This document shows positions 35,205-46,002 of a stretch of 64,000 nucleotides of DNA, piece by piece; the stretch's first letter is position 1; every line of letters begins with the position of its first letter. This DNA is from Phycisphaerae bacterium (GTDB lineage Bacteria; Planctomycetota; Phycisphaerae; SM23-33), in contig JASLNT010000039.1 in NCBI GenBank assembly GCA_030745875.1, positions 1 through 64,000 on the forward strand, given 5' to 3'. The translations under genes and the position numbers were made by a program. A model generated the notes under the pieces. It ran no database searches. It had not been told where the DNA came from and worked only from the letters and a program-made list of their open reading frames with translations.

Positions 35205-36050
35205 ATGTCACAAATCTCCGCAGCAGACCGCCTGGGCGTATGCAGCTGGTCGCTCCAACCGTCAACCCCTGCCGAACTGATCGAAAAAGTAAGCGCAATC
35301 GGGATCAAGAAGATCCAGTTGGCGCTGGATCCGCTGGCGACCGACCCGGAGTGGGCTTCAGCGCCGGCGATGCTGGCCGAAGCCGGTGTCGAAATCGCAT
35401 CCGGTATGTTCGGCTGCATCGGCGAGGACTACAGTTCGCTCGACGCGATCCGCGTAACAGGCGGGATCGTGCCCGACGAAACATGGGAAGGCAACTGGAA
35501 GAACATCACCGCCGTAGCCGACATTACCGCCGAGCTGGGCGTCTCGCTGGTTAGCTTTCACGCGGGCTTCCTTCCGGAATCTTCGGGCGATCCGAGCTAC
35601 GCGAAACTCACCGAACGGATCCGCCAGATAGCCCAACTGTTCGCCGGAAAGGGAATCGACCTGGCGTTGGAGACCGGGCAGGAGGACGCCGATACGCTGA
35701 AGGCCTTCCTCGACGACCTCAGCGAGCCGAACGTGGGCGTTAACTTCGACCCGGCCAACATGATCCTGTACGCCAAGGGCGACCCGGTGGCGGCGGTTAA
35801 AACGCTGATGGGCTACCTCAAACAGGTGCACGTCAAGGATGCGTTGCCCACCGATACGCCCGGAACGTGGGGCAGTGAAGAGGTCGTCGGGACCGGAGCG
35901 GTGGACTGGGATGCGTTCCTGGCCGCGTTGGACGAGGGCGGTTTCGACGGCGCCATGTGCATCGAGCGAGAGGCCGGAGACGACCGACCGGGCGACATCG
36001 CAAAAGCACGCGATTTCATCACTACAGCGACCGCGAAGGAGGGCGAATAA
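35205..36050 (+). CDS. Sugar phosphate isomerase/epimerase (xylose-isomerase-like TIM barrel)
   Basis: The start at 35205 follows AAAGGA; the ORF-track start runs through the upstream gene. The 281-residue TIM barrel has the metal ligands of the AP-endonuclease-2/xylose isomerase superfamily: Glu in LETGQE, Asp in NFDPANM, His in VHVKDA and Glu in CIEREAG. It has no signal peptide, so it is cytoplasmic. The stop overlaps the start of the next gene (TAATG), and the pair isomerase/Gfo-Idh-MocA is a common catabolic duo for inositols, keto-sugars or similar compounds. Substrate unknown. Confidence 0.9.
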   Translation: MSQISAADRLGVCSWSLQPSTPAELIEKVSAIGIKKIQLALDPLATDPEWASAPAMLAEAGVEIASGMFGCIGEDYSSLDAIRVTGGIVPDETWEGNWKNITAVADITAELGVSLVSFHAGFLPESSGDPSYAKLTERIRQIAQLFAGKGIDLALETGQEDADTLKAFLDDLSEPNVGVNFDPANMILYAKGDPVAAVKTLMGYLKQVHVKDALPTDTPGTWGSEEVVGTGAVDWDAFLAALDEGGFDGAMCIEREAGDDRPGDIAKARDFITTATAKEGE

Positions 36051-37057
36051 TGATCCGCGTAGGAATCATCGGACTTGGAATGATGGGGCGTTGTCACCTG
36101 GAAGGGTGGGGCAAGGCCCAGGGCGCCGAAGTTGTCGCAGTCGCCGACGCCGACCCGAAACGGGCCGCGGGCGACCTGTCGGGCGGATGGGGCAATATTG
36201 ACGCGGGAACCGAACTGATCGACATGGACCGCGTCACCGGAACCACCGATCCGCACGAGCTTATCGCGATGGCGGATGTTGACGTTGTGGACGTTTGCGT
36301 GCCGACACCGTTCCACGCGGAGCTGGCGATAGCGGCGTTGGAGGCGGGGAAACACGTGGTCTGCGAGAAGCCCATGGCCCGCACCGCCGAAGATGCACGC
36401 CGAATCGCCGCCGCAGCGGCCGCGTCGCCCGGAATGTTCATGCCCGGAATGTGCATAAGATTCTGGCCGCAGTACAAGTGGCTGAAAGACATAGTCGACA
36501 GCGGAGCCTATGGGCGCGTGCTGGGCGCTACGTTCAAGCGAATGGCGTCCATGCCGCCCGGATGGTTCGGCGATTCCGAGATGTCCGGGGGCGCCGCCCT
36601 CGATCTGCATCTGCACGATACGGATTTTGTCCAGTATCTGCTCGGAATGCCTAAAGCTGTCGCCAGTTGCGGATACTCCAAGACCACAGACGGCGTGGAC
36701 CATATCGTAACGCGGTACGTCTATGACGATATTCCCGTCGTGACCGCCGAGGGCGCCTGGTGCATGGACGCCGGTTACGGGTTCAACATGAGCTACATGG
36801 TCAACTTCGAAAACGCCACCGCCGACTTCGACTTCTCCCGCGGCGACGAACCGCTGCTGCTGTCGACCGGCGGGGAGAAGCAGGTTGTCACCTGTGAAGG
36901 CAGCGACGGTTACGAGGGCGAATTGGCGTATTTCGCCGAATGCATCACCGCCGGAACGCCTCCGACGATAGTAACCGCAGAACAAGCCGCCGAGTCGATC
37001 AGAATAGTGGAAGCCGAAATCGCCAGCATCCAATCCGGCGCGCCGGTTAGTCTGTAG
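36050..37057 (+). CDS. Gfo/Idh/MocA family oxidoreductase (cytoplasmic)
   Basis: The start at 36050 overlaps the preceding stop (TAATG), so translation is coupled. The 335-residue protein has the Rossmann motif VGIIGLGMMGRCHLEGW, the catalytic CEKPMA and DLHLHDTDF in the substrate domain. It lacks an export signal, unlike the other two family members in this window. It probably oxidises or reduces a sugar intermediate made by the coupled isomerase. The gene ends 20 nt before a strong intrinsic terminator. Confidence 0.92.
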   Translation: MIRVGIIGLGMMGRCHLEGWGKAQGAEVVAVADADPKRAAGDLSGGWGNIDAGTELIDMDRVTGTTDPHELIAMADVDVVDVCVPTPFHAELAIAALEAGKHVVCEKPMARTAEDARRIAAAAAASPGMFMPGMCIRFWPQYKWLKDIVDSGAYGRVLGATFKRMASMPPGWFGDSEMSGGAALDLHLHDTDFVQYLLGMPKAVASCGYSKTTDGVDHIVTRYVYDDIPVVTAEGAWCMDAGYGFNMSYMVNFENATADFDFSRGDEPLLLSTGGEKQVVTCEGSDGYEGELAYFAECITAGTPPTIVTAEQAAESIRIVEAEIASIQSGAPVSL

Positions 37058-37076
37058 AACCGACCCAAGCCGGTGA

Positions 37077-37112
37077 GCGTCCGGGCGTTTAGCATCGCCC
37101 GGACGCTTTCTT
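37077..37112 (+). terminator. Intrinsic terminator of the maturase/isomerase/oxidoreductase operon
   Basis: GCGTCCGGGCG and its exact complement CGCCCGGACGC form an 11-bp stem with an 8-nt loop, followed by TTTCTT. It sits just after the oxidoreductase stop, and the minus-strand gene ends 24 nt further on. Confidence 0.85.
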
Positions 37113-37135
37113 GCGCCCCTCCGCACACTTCGGGA

Positions 37136-38401
37136 TTAAGGCTCCTTTCCGAGTTCGCTCTTCAGCGAGGCCGCGGTCTGGCCGCTCTGGCCGATCAGCG
37201 GCAGGATTTTCTTCATTGCACGCGTGGTTCGGGCATAGGTGGCGACCGCCGAATCGATCTGCCCGGCGGGGACGGGGAATGACTTGTTCGGATCGATGAG
37301 CCAGACACCGTCGACCAGGACGAGTTCCAGGGGATTGGCAGTGGGCGTGCCCTGGGTCCGCGCCCGATTGCCTTCGACGGTGAACTGGACCGTTCGCCAG
37401 CTGGCGGGATCTCGGATCTTGCGGAATCGTGCAAACCCCGACCAGTCCGGTTGTTGGAGAACGTCTTGTCCGTACGCCTTGACCATTCGATCCCCGACTT
37501 CAGAGGCCGTAACGATATAGTCCACGAACGTGCCGATGGAGTCCTTGAGAGCTCCTTCTCGATGGAACAGAGCGGTCGCGGCAGGGACGTTATTGGCCGC
37601 CACAGCCCGGCGGAAAGACGCCAGCGTCCTTGTGAGTATCTTGCTGGGAGCGAATCCTGAGACCGGCGGCGGATTGACTGAGCGAGGTTTCGTCCGGTTC
37701 GCCAGAGCCACAACCGGAGTCCTATCTCTCAACTTCCGGAGCGGATGAGGCCAGTCGCGGCCGTCCGAGGTGGTGAACGTAACGCGAAATCCCTGATTGC
37801 CCGCCAGGCGAATCAACACGCCGCGCCCCTTGCCCGTGCCCACAACGCCCTGACGATGTTCTTGACGCCAGCGGAACTCAATGCGATTGTCCCCAATCAC
37901 ACGTCCATCCTCGATTACACCGGATCCTGTTTCGGATCCGGGGTGCGTGGTGGTGAATGATCCTGTGACGTTGGCGTCATCCGTTACGTCAAACTGAAGC
38001 GAGGGATGCGTGCCATCCGCACTTCGCCATATCGTGCTGTTTAACAGAACCGCCAACTCGTGCTGAGTTTCCGACAGCTTGCTGACCACAGCGGAACCGC
38101 CGCCGGTCGGATCCGCTGAAGCGCCCCTGTCCCGCAGGACGAACCAGTATAAGGCGGCCCCGCCCGCTACCAGCAGCAACAGGACAATCGCAAGGAGAAC
38201 TCCACGCGCTCCCGAGTTGTCGGCCGATTGGCCTGAAGATTCGATGACATCGACATTGACGAGTTCCGCAACAGGCGGCGCTGTGGTGTTCGGAATCTGA
38301 ATTAACTGATCGCATTCCGTACAGCGAGTCCTCTTGCCCGCATGGTCCTTCGATACACGATACTGCTTGCCGCACTTGGGGCAGGTGAATTGAATTGGCA
38401 T
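37136..38401 (-). CDS. Zinc-ribbon single-pass membrane protein
   Basis: The start at 38401 follows AAGGAG by 6 nt. The 421-residue protein begins with an MJ0042/FmdB-like zinc ribbon (CPKCGKQYRVSKDHAGKRTRCTECD), then a membrane helix near residues 68-90 (GVLLAIVLLLLVAGGAALYW). An external part follows with a beta domain (WRSADGTHPSLQFDVTDDANVTGSFTTT) and a helical domain. The head is typical of Planctomycetota membrane proteins. No enzymatic motif is seen. The beta part repeats FRVTFTTSDGRDW-like strands and may bind a ligand or partner. Confidence 0.75.
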   Translation of the reverse strand: MPIQFTCPKCGKQYRVSKDHAGKRTRCTECDQLIQIPNTTAPPVAELVNVDVIESSGQSADNSGARGVLLAIVLLLLVAGGAALYWFVLRDRGASADPTGGGSAVVSKLSETQHELAVLLNSTIWRSADGTHPSLQFDVTDDANVTGSFTTTHPGSETGSGVIEDGRVIGDNRIEFRWRQEHRQGVVGTGKGRGVLIRLAGNQGFRVTFTTSDGRDWPHPLRKLRDRTPVVALANRTKPRSVNPPPVSGFAPSKILTRTLASFRRAVAANNVPAATALFHREGALKDSIGTFVDYIVTASEVGDRMVKAYGQDVLQQPDWSGFARFRKIRDPASWRTVQFTVEGNRARTQGTPTANPLELVLVDGVWLIDPNKSFPVPAGQIDSAVATYARTTRAMKKILPLIGQSGQTAASLKSELGKEP

Positions 38402-38549
38402 GGCGATCTCCTTGCACCAGGGCTTCCAAATCGACATTTTCCGGATCGCATCTCCCCATCCCGATGAACTCCTATGTGCTTCGGGGGCGGCGTTTCTGCT
38501 CCAGCATCGGGAGATATCAAGATCTCAGTGTACGTGGAAGGAGTTGGTC

Positions 38550-38786
38550 ATGCAACGAATGACAGTGTCTTTTTCACTGTCGACTATACTGATCGGCTGG
38601 AGTGTAATCTCACATGATCCGAACGCCGGTAAGTTGATGAAGCGGATCGGCGCTATTCCGAAGACCATCGAGGCGCGCCAAGCGGTAAACAGTAATAGGG
38701 CGTACGCGGAATCAAGTTGTCAACCAGCCTTCCGGCAGGCTGGTTCCCACGTCTTTTGCCCTTGCGATTGGCTTATCAATCATTGA
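38550..38786 (+). CDS. Possible small ORF, 78 residues
   Basis: ATG 38550 has a strong SD (GGAAGGAG, 6 nt). The predicted peptide starts with a hydrophobic stretch (VSFSLSTILIGWSVIS) that could be a signal or membrane helix. The composition is otherwise unremarkable and no family is seen. A 9-bp hairpin followed by a GTCTTTT tract lies inside the 3' part, which argues that the real transcript may end there. Weak call. Confidence 0.3.
   Translation: MQRMTVSFSLSTILIGWSVISHDPNAGKLMKRIGAIPKTIEARQAVNSNRAYAESSCQPAFRQAGSHVFCPCDWLINH
38722..38745 (+). terminator. Hairpin, possible intrinsic terminator
   Basis: AACCAGCCT and AGGCTGGTT form a perfect 9-bp stem with a 6-nt loop, followed after a few bases by GTCTTTT. 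Confidence 0.4.
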
Positions 38787-38915
38787 CAATACCAGGAAGC
38801 CCCGGGAATTACAGGGCGGACAGGGTACACGTTTCTCGAAATGAGGCGATCGAAAATGATTGAACTACTTCCATTTCTCAAGAAGATTCTGATTACACCA
38901 TGCAAGGAGACGTTC

Positions 38916-40070
38916 ATGTCAAAACTGAATCTGAAGCAACCGATCAAGGGAAACCTGGTTGGAAGGACGGTCTTGTTGCCCCTGCTCCTGTTAGCAATGC
39001 TTCCGGCTGCCAGGCCGGCGCAAGCTGCGTTCTGGTGTCATGATTATACGTTGTACTGCGTATCAAAGCAGATCGCGGGGAAAGGCGTAAACAACAACCG
39101 CACCCATCCGAAGGACTTGATAAAGTATTTGGAGGAAAACGGCTATGTGAAGAAGCTGATCTTCTCATGTGCGTTCACTGAGAAGAGCACGATAGAGGAC
39201 GTAACAGATTTCTGGAAAAAGACAGCGGAGTCTATTGATAAGCAGAAGCTGCTGAAACCGGGGGATGTGATTGTCTGGAACTGGCTGCCCCCGAAAACCG
39301 GGCCAGGGAACGGGCACTCCGGATTTGTTGACGCTGATCGTAAAATCTCGCATTTTATACGACAGGACAAGGATACCTTTGACCCCGGCAAGCCGCCGCC
39401 CCCAAAGAAGGGGGGATTCGCAGGCGGCGGGTTCAGGAAGGGAGAGACATTCGTAGCCTTTGTCGGCCGCAAAAAGAGACCGTCGAGAGCTTCAATTGTT
39501 GTGTACCGAAAACGCTCTAAGGTCAACTACAAGTGGGTGCTCACAAAAGACTCCCCGATACTGAATCGCGACGAGAAGCAGCTGGATAAGTCGAGCGAGG
39601 GGACATTTCGAGATGATCTCAATAACTGGCACAAGAGAAAAGCCACAGTCCAAGAGTCCCTCGTCACGATTCATGAGCAATATTACAGGAGACTGGACAA
39701 GCAATTTGATTGGACGTTTAAGTTCACCATCTCCGGCAAGCCGCCGGCGGAACTCAAGGTGGATGATAATTTTAAAATGGGCATCAAGGCCACAGCCAAA
39801 GGTACAAATAAGCCCAAGAACGACGCCATGAACGTCGCCACAATGGGCGTTAAGGTTCGCGGTGTGCATTTTGCTTGCGATAAACTGAGGGCATCCGGAA
39901 GTTGGAATTCACGCATAACAGTTGGTCGACGCAGATCGAGTGACGCAGTGAATTATAGAATCACGGTGAAAGATTCCCATCCGAAGGTAATCACAATTCT
40001 ATTTCATCTTTTCCAGTATGGTGACGCTATTCGATACGTCTATAAGCGCGTTCCTATCAAGAAAGAGTGA
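38916..40070 (+). CDS. Secreted CHAP/NlpC-P60-like cysteine hydrolase (putative)
   Basis: The start at 38916 follows AAGGAGA by 5 nt; upstream in-frame ATGs lack this. The 384-residue protein has a signal peptide (VLLPLLLLAMLPAARPAQA). The N-terminal domain shows TLYCVSKQIAG (putative catalytic Cys), then LLKPGDVIVWNWLPP and GNGHSGFVD (putative catalytic His), the order and spacing seen in CHAP/NlpC-P60 amidases. A Pro/Gly-rich linker (PPPPKKGGFAGGGF) leads to a basic C-terminal half without a known fold. It may cut peptidoglycan or another amide; planctomycete walls make the target uncertain. Confidence 0.6.
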   Translation: MSKLNLKQPIKGNLVGRTVLLPLLLLAMLPAARPAQAAFWCHDYTLYCVSKQIAGKGVNNNRTHPKDLIKYLEENGYVKKLIFSCAFTEKSTIEDVTDFWKKTAESIDKQKLLKPGDVIVWNWLPPKTGPGNGHSGFVDADRKISHFIRQDKDTFDPGKPPPPKKGGFAGGGFRKGETFVAFVGRKKRPSRASIVVYRKRSKVNYKWVLTKDSPILNRDEKQLDKSSEGTFRDDLNNWHKRKATVQESLVTIHEQYYRRLDKQFDWTFKFTISGKPPAELKVDDNFKMGIKATAKGTNKPKNDAMNVATMGVKVRGVHFACDKLRASGSWNSRITVGRRRSSDAVNYRITVKDSHPKVITILFHLFQYGDAIRYVYKRVPIKKE

Positions 40071-40109
40071 ACCATTGCGACCTACGGGCCGCCCACGATC
40101 GCACGATGA

Positions 40110-41177
<1,068 letters not shown>

Positions 41178-41230
41178 AATATTTCCTTCCTGGTCTTGGG
41201 GGCATTGGGGTCCAGTCTTAATTCCGGAAA

Positions 41231-42868
41231 TCACTTCTTTCTTTCCAGGAATTCCAGAATCAGCTTTTCGCTAACGGCGCCTCCGGCGTTGTGGCCGGCG
41301 TTAACGACTTTGTAGTGAATAACTGCTCCGTCGAGATAACTGAAAATCTCCAGTTTCCCGTCGGTTCGAGTCGGCTTGGTCAGCTTCTTTCCTTTATACC
41401 CCATGTGCTTTGCCCAGAGGAAGATGGATTCTTCAGCGTCAACGAACCGCAGCTTGCCGCCTTTGGCCGGAATGTGCTTTGAAGGTCCGCCTTTGTACGG
41501 GACAAGACTATCGTTAACACCGGAGATGTTCATCAGTCTTTTTCCGGTCATTGGTTTGGCGATGACCTTGTAATTGTTGTCATCACCCTTCACTTTGAAG
41601 TTAGCACCATCATGCTGATAACCGTTCAACGGGCTGACAGCCGAGATGTAATTCCTGATGCCGGCGAGCCTGGTTTCGCAGGCGATCTGATTAACCAACG
41701 CCGCCCCATTGGAATTCCCCATGATGCTTATATTGTCTTTCCGGACATTGTCGTATTTCGAGACATCTTTAACGATCGCTTCGATAAAGCCCAGGTCATC
41801 GGCTTTTGAGCGTTCGGAGACAATATTCCAACTCGCCCGGTAACCGTTGGGGAAAATCATGATGTACTTCTTCGCCAGCATGCAATTGGGCCTGGCGTAT
41901 CTGCGCATCGAACCCTTGGCGCTCCCGCCATTACCATGCAGGAACACGAACACAGGCAACGCTTTCTTCTCGGCGTCGGCTGGAACATTCACAAAATACG
42001 GCCGCTTGTAATCAGTTTCCTGCGACCAGGATTGCGTTATGAAATACTCTCCCGACTGCAGCTGTTTTGCAGAACGCGAGCCGTTCGCTGAAGATGCGTC
42101 AGTTTTTTTTCGGGATTGCGCAAACAGCCAGTCCAGCAGCCCTTCCTGAGCCCAGGCCTTACGGGCGGTTGAGGCGTGATTCGCTCCTTCGAAAATGGTC
42201 GTTCGAACCGAAGTTGATCCCAGCTCCTTGAGCGCCTTGGCCATCTTCGGGATTCCGCCGGCGCGCCGCCGGTCTTTTGTTCCAACCATCGCCCAGATCG
42301 GCAGATCCGTCATGTCTTTGAGTTTGCTGAGATCAGCAATGAAAGCCACCGGGATTATGGCCGCAAACCGCTTGGGCGACGACATCGCCCATTCCCAAAC
42401 ACCCTTGCCGCCCATGCTGTATCCGATGCAGTAAACGCGGTCTTCATCAATGTCGCTATTGGCGGATAGTATGTGGTCCAGCATCTTGCTCAGGGAGGCC
42501 GGATCCCAAAGACTGCGGCTTTGCGGGACCAGGATTTTGGCTTTGTACTTGCGATTGGCGGGTGTCATAACCCATTTGACGTCTCTGTTCACTTTGAAAG
42601 AAGATATGTCGGTCTTCCTGGTTCCTCCCGCCCCGTGAAGGAGAATAATCAGCGGGGTCTTGCCTTCAGGCTTCTGGATCGGGTGAAAGAGCAGGGCCTG
42701 CTTGTTTAGATCCTTGAAGCCGGCCTGGACGCCCGGGGGAAATGTCACAACTTCCAGACGCAGGTTTCCTTGTCTTCCGGACCGGTCCGGTGTCTTACTC
42801 TGCGCTGCTCCAACATCAGCGCTCGCCAGAATTGACAGAGCGGCCAGAAGTAAGGCGGGGACTCTCAT
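41231..42868 (-). CDS. Secreted protein with two tandem alpha/beta hydrolase domains
   Basis: A 545-residue protein with a signal peptide (ALLLAALSILASADVGAA); AAAGGA lies 8 nt before the start. The first domain (about 40-245) has HGAGG (oxyanion), GYSMGGKG (nucleophile Ser) and a final NHAS His. The second (about 275-545) has HGNGG, GNSNGAA (nucleophile Ser) and a NAGHNAGG His. Both match the PHB-depolymerase/feruloyl-esterase-like branch of the fold. A double-headed enzyme is uncommon and suggests deacylation of a complex polysaccharide or polyester (inference). It is upstream of fbaA on the same strand. Confidence 0.85.
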   Translation of the reverse strand: MRVPALLLAALSILASADVGAAQSKTPDRSGRQGNLRLEVVTFPPGVQAGFKDLNKQALLFHPIQKPEGKTPLIILLHGAGGTRKTDISSFKVNRDVKWVMTPANRKYKAKILVPQSRSLWDPASLSKMLDHILSANSDIDEDRVYCIGYSMGGKGVWEWAMSSPKRFAAIIPVAFIADLSKLKDMTDLPIWAMVGTKDRRRAGGIPKMAKALKELGSTSVRTTIFEGANHASTARKAWAQEGLLDWLFAQSRKKTDASSANGSRSAKQLQSGEYFITQSWSQETDYKRPYFVNVPADAEKKALPVFVFLHGNGGSAKGSMRRYARPNCMLAKKYIMIFPNGYRASWNIVSERSKADDLGFIEAIVKDVSKYDNVRKDNISIMGNSNGAALVNQIACETRLAGIRNYISAVSPLNGYQHDGANFKVKGDDNNYKVIAKPMTGKRLMNISGVNDSLVPYKGGPSKHIPAKGGKLRFVDAEESIFLWAKHMGYKGKKLTKPTRTDGKLEIFSYLDGAVIHYKVVNAGHNAGGAVSEKLILEFLERKK

Positions 42869-43059
42869 GGTATTGTCCTTTGCTGGTGACTGATACTAAC
42901 AGGAAGGCGGGTTCACATCCGGAACCTTACTTTATTGCGCCTTTGGCTTGAACGCAACACCGTGCTTGCGTTTTGTCCCCCGATCCCCGGGTTCAGAACT
43001 TATGACAGGGTCGACCCGGGCGCCTCCCACCGCACCCAACGGCGCGTGGCGCGGGTTTG

Positions 43060-43578
43060 CTATTCCAGTCGGAAGCCCAGTGTTTTCAGGAGCTTTTTGC
43101 GGTCCTCCGGGGATTCTTGCATTATGAGTACTCGAAGCGTGTATCCGCCTCGCAGAATACCATTTTCCACGAACATCCAATCGGTAAGTTCTTCGGGCCT
43201 GACGTCCACGATCTGGCCGAATTTGACCTCTTTCGTGCTTACCGGATTGTTGTCGACGGTCCCTCTGAACTTCTCGCCATCGAAGGACACATTCGAAAGC
43301 CATATGTGTTCGCCTTCGGGATCGTCATCGACGAGAAAGCCCCTCTTGACAGTGAAGTTAGTCATGCCCGGGGCGGGCCGGGCCAAGGCTGCGGAGAATT
43401 CCTTCCAGGTAGCCTTGGCCTTGGCGACAGCATCAGTCATGGCCTTTTCATCATACTGGGTTACAAAGTCCGGTTCTCCATCCCGACGGACAACGCCGTC
43501 GTCCTTTCGATCCTCGCAATCGGACGCTGCAACCAGGGCGCAGGTCAATACACACTGCAAGTAACTTCTATATTTCAT
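43060..43578 (-). CDS. DUF2314 domain secreted protein
   Basis: A 172-residue protein preceded by GGGAGAGAGA. It has an N-terminal signal segment (LQCVLTCALVAASDC), possibly a lipoprotein. Its DUF2314 domain (about 55-165) contains HIWLSNVSFDGEKFRGTVDN and DWMFVENGILRGGYTLRVL, the usual conserved core. The function of DUF2314 is unknown to me. It is a single gene; the intervals to its neighbours (191 and 221 nt) show no features. Confidence 0.8.
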   Translation of the reverse strand: MKYRSYLQCVLTCALVAASDCEDRKDDGVVRRDGEPDFVTQYDEKAMTDAVAKAKATWKEFSAALARPAPGMTNFTVKRGFLVDDDPEGEHIWLSNVSFDGEKFRGTVDNNPVSTKEVKFGQIVDVRPEELTDWMFVENGILRGGYTLRVLIMQESPEDRKKLLKTLGFRLE

Positions 43579-43799
43579 TCTCTCTCCCGAACCATGGGGT
43601 GCTCAACTTGTAGTCCACATAATAGCACATGAGTCGCCGAGATGTTACGCTGCGTTGGAAAGTTGGGGCGTAGAGAGTTGAAAGTTTGAACAGGCTTGCT
43701 TATCCTCCAAATCGCCATAGAATTGATGTGAAGGTCGGCGATTGTCGCGGTCCGAGAACTCGAAAACTGTCAGGGGAATCTACGATTAGGAGCCAGGCC

Positions 43800-44747
43800 A
43801 TGGACAACATGAACATGAATCTGTCGCGAAGAACGCTTATTGGCGGTGCGGCGGCTGCGGCTGCAGTGTCGATCATGCCCAGAGGCGGTCATGGTAAATC
43901 ACCGGTTAAGGCGGCGGTCAAGCCCGCGTCGAAACCGAATTCGGTGTTCGGCGGAGTGCAGATCGGCGTGATAACGTACAGCTATCGCAGCGTTCGCGGC
44001 CCGGCGAGCGACATGCTGAAGAACATTACGCAAAGCGGCATCAGTTCGATCGAGCTTATGGGCAACGTCGCCGAGGCGCTGGCTGGGGCGCCCAAGAGTT
44101 CAAAACGCGACCGAAATGCGCTTGCCAAATGGCGCCTGTCGGTTTCGATGGACAAATTCAAAGCCGTGCGCAAAACGTACAACGACGCCGGAGTGAATAT
44201 CCATATCGTCAAGTTCGGAAACATTGGCGCCGGGAACATGTCGAAAGAGGAAATGGAGTATTACTTCAAGGCCGCCAAGGCCCTCGGCGCCAAAGGCATT
44301 ACTCGCGAGTTGTCCGGTGGGGCGGCGAAGCACGCTGGAACGCTGGCTGAGAAGCACCAGATCGCGATAGGAATGCACAATCACACGCAGATGACGCCGA
44401 CGACCTACGATGAAGACTGGTTCACCAAGAACAAGTACATCATGATGAACCTGGACATTGGTCACTACGCGGCGCGGAATAACGAATCGGCGCTGGCGAT
44501 GTTGAAGAAGTATCCCGGTAAGATTCTCAGTCTGCACGTCAAGGACCGCAAGTTCAAGACCAACGGATCGGCCAACATGCCGTTCGGCCAGGGCGACAGT
44601 GCGGTCGCCGAAATACTGCAATACATGAAGAAGACCAAGGCGACGTTCCCGGCTGACATCGAGTTGGAATACCGAGTTCCCAAGGGCTCCGATGCTGTCA
44701 AGGAAGTCACGAAATGCGTCGAGTTCTGCAAGAAGGCGCTGGTGTAG
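43800..44747 (+). CDS. Tat-exported sugar isomerase/epimerase-like TIM barrel protein
   Basis: I chose ATG 43800 (AGGAG 8 nt upstream), which gives a twin-arginine signal (LSRRTLIGGAAAAAAV). The 315-residue protein belongs to the xylose-isomerase-like TIM barrel family. Metal ligands are plausible at GITREL, Asp in LDIGHYA, His in LHVKDRK and Glu in IELEYR. Export of this fold is common in Planctomycetota and differs from the cytoplasmic copy at 35205. Substrate unknown. It stands alone. Confidence 0.87.
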   Translation: MDNMNMNLSRRTLIGGAAAAAAVSIMPRGGHGKSPVKAAVKPASKPNSVFGGVQIGVITYSYRSVRGPASDMLKNITQSGISSIELMGNVAEALAGAPKSSKRDRNALAKWRLSVSMDKFKAVRKTYNDAGVNIHIVKFGNIGAGNMSKEEMEYYFKAAKALGAKGITRELSGGAAKHAGTLAEKHQIAIGMHNHTQMTPTTYDEDWFTKNKYIMMNLDIGHYAARNNESALAMLKKYPGKILSLHVKDRKFKTNGSANMPFGQGDSAVAEILQYMKKTKATFPADIELEYRVPKGSDAVKEVTKCVEFCKKALV

Positions 44748-44907
44748 GATCCCGCATCGCGCCTCTCGAATCTAATGTTTGTTTTAGGTTCGAAGATCCG
44801 GGAATGCATGGCTTGATTACGCCTTTAGCTTGGATGAAATGCGATGTTTGCGTATTGTACTCGTCGAATTGGCGGGGGACGGCCAACGGCGGATGTCGGT
44901 TTGGAGG

Positions 44908-45777
44908 CTAGCGTTCGGGCGGTTCCAAACGCCCCTTTCGATACCGAAGTTCTCCTGCTTCGCTTAGCTTAAGGACGCGTATTATGTGTTTGACGGCGCC
45001 GACGGTGTCGCCCCTGGAATTGGTGCGCCAGGCAACCTTGGCGCAGACTACGTTATCCCCGTAAACGCGAAGCACGACCATTCCGGAATCCTCCTGCGGG
45101 ACCATCCACATGTTCTTTGCAGGGGCCTTCAGCTTTCCAGAGAAGTACATATTCCCACCCAGCGTAAGATACACCATGGCGATCAGCATACAGCCCATGG
45201 CGATTCTATTGGGTGCCGGGAGCGGAACTCCGAACAGGTTGTTTCTGAGGCCATCCTCAGGCTGATCCTGATCTTTGGGTGCAATGCACAGTTTATGGAT
45301 CATCGCTCCTATGACAGCTATTGCGGCGATATTTCCCAGAGCGAAGTACGCGTAGTCCCAGGCGATCTCCCACGCGTGGAATCTGCATTCGGCCCAGATA
45401 AACAAGACAAGAAATGGAACGCAACATCCCAACACCAGTGACACGACGCCGAGCCATTTCACTCCGGTGATACTCGCAAACGTTTTGTAACGCCGTCTTG
45501 CCAAAAGGAGGAGCAGATAAACGGTTCCGAGCAACGTCGCCGCCAGGGCGTACACATAGGTCGTATTGAGCACATGTACGGGCGTGAGTTGAATCAGCCT
45601 CATTGGTATAAGAACATTGACAGCGAAGCCCAATTCATACATGAATGCTCCCCAATAACCCGCTGCAGTAACAATCGCCAACAAGAAAGCCGCTGACAAC
45701 CAGGGTTTGTCGTTTTGTTTCCTGGGGACAGGTGACTCACCGCCGTTGTGATTTGGATCGCTATTGTCGTTTGGCAT
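44908..45777 (-). CDS. Hypothetical polytopic membrane protein with C-terminal soluble domain
   Basis: The start at 45777 (MPNDNS) follows GGGAGC; the ORF-track version adds 28 residues. The 289-residue protein has a polar head, then about five hydrophobic helices (for example AAFLLAIVTAAGYWGAFMY and LGVVSLVLGCCVPFLVLFIWA). It ends in a cytoplasmic or periplasmic tail of about 75 residues (DSGMVVLRVYGDNVVCAKVAWR). No family recognised. The tail is beta-like. The 225 nt to the next gene are featureless. Confidence 0.7.
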   Translation of the reverse strand: MPNDNSDPNHNGGESPVPRKQNDKPWLSAAFLLAIVTAAGYWGAFMYELGFAVNVLIPMRLIQLTPVHVLNTTYVYALAATLLGTVYLLLLLARRRYKTFASITGVKWLGVVSLVLGCCVPFLVLFIWAECRFHAWEIAWDYAYFALGNIAAIAVIGAMIHKLCIAPKDQDQPEDGLRNNLFGVPLPAPNRIAMGCMLIAMVYLTLGGNMYFSGKLKAPAKNMWMVPQEDSGMVVLRVYGDNVVCAKVAWRTNSRGDTVGAVKHIIRVLKLSEAGELRYRKGRLEPPER

Positions 45778-46002
45778 AAATTCAGGCTCCCGAGTTGACA
45801 GATGAAGAAACCCGCATGGACAGACGCCGAAACAGCAAGAATATCGTGTGGTTCTTCCCATTGTCTAGAAAAACAACAGAATTTCGAGGACGCCGCCCTT
45901 GATTGGTTGGGTCTGGGCGCACATCCGTTCAGTGTCACCGCAGTGCCGACAGACACTTCCGCTGCATTTCCGTGCCCCCGATCTTCGGTCTTTACGCCCA
46001 GG

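Larger units (their letters stand above)
38402..38915 (+). other. Intergenic region with a doubtful small ORF and an inverted repeat
   Basis: It holds the possible small ORF at 38550-38786, a 9-bp stem (AACCAGCCT/AGGCTGGTT at 38722-38745) and the leader of the secreted protein gene. The rest shows nothing recognisable. Confidence 0.4.
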
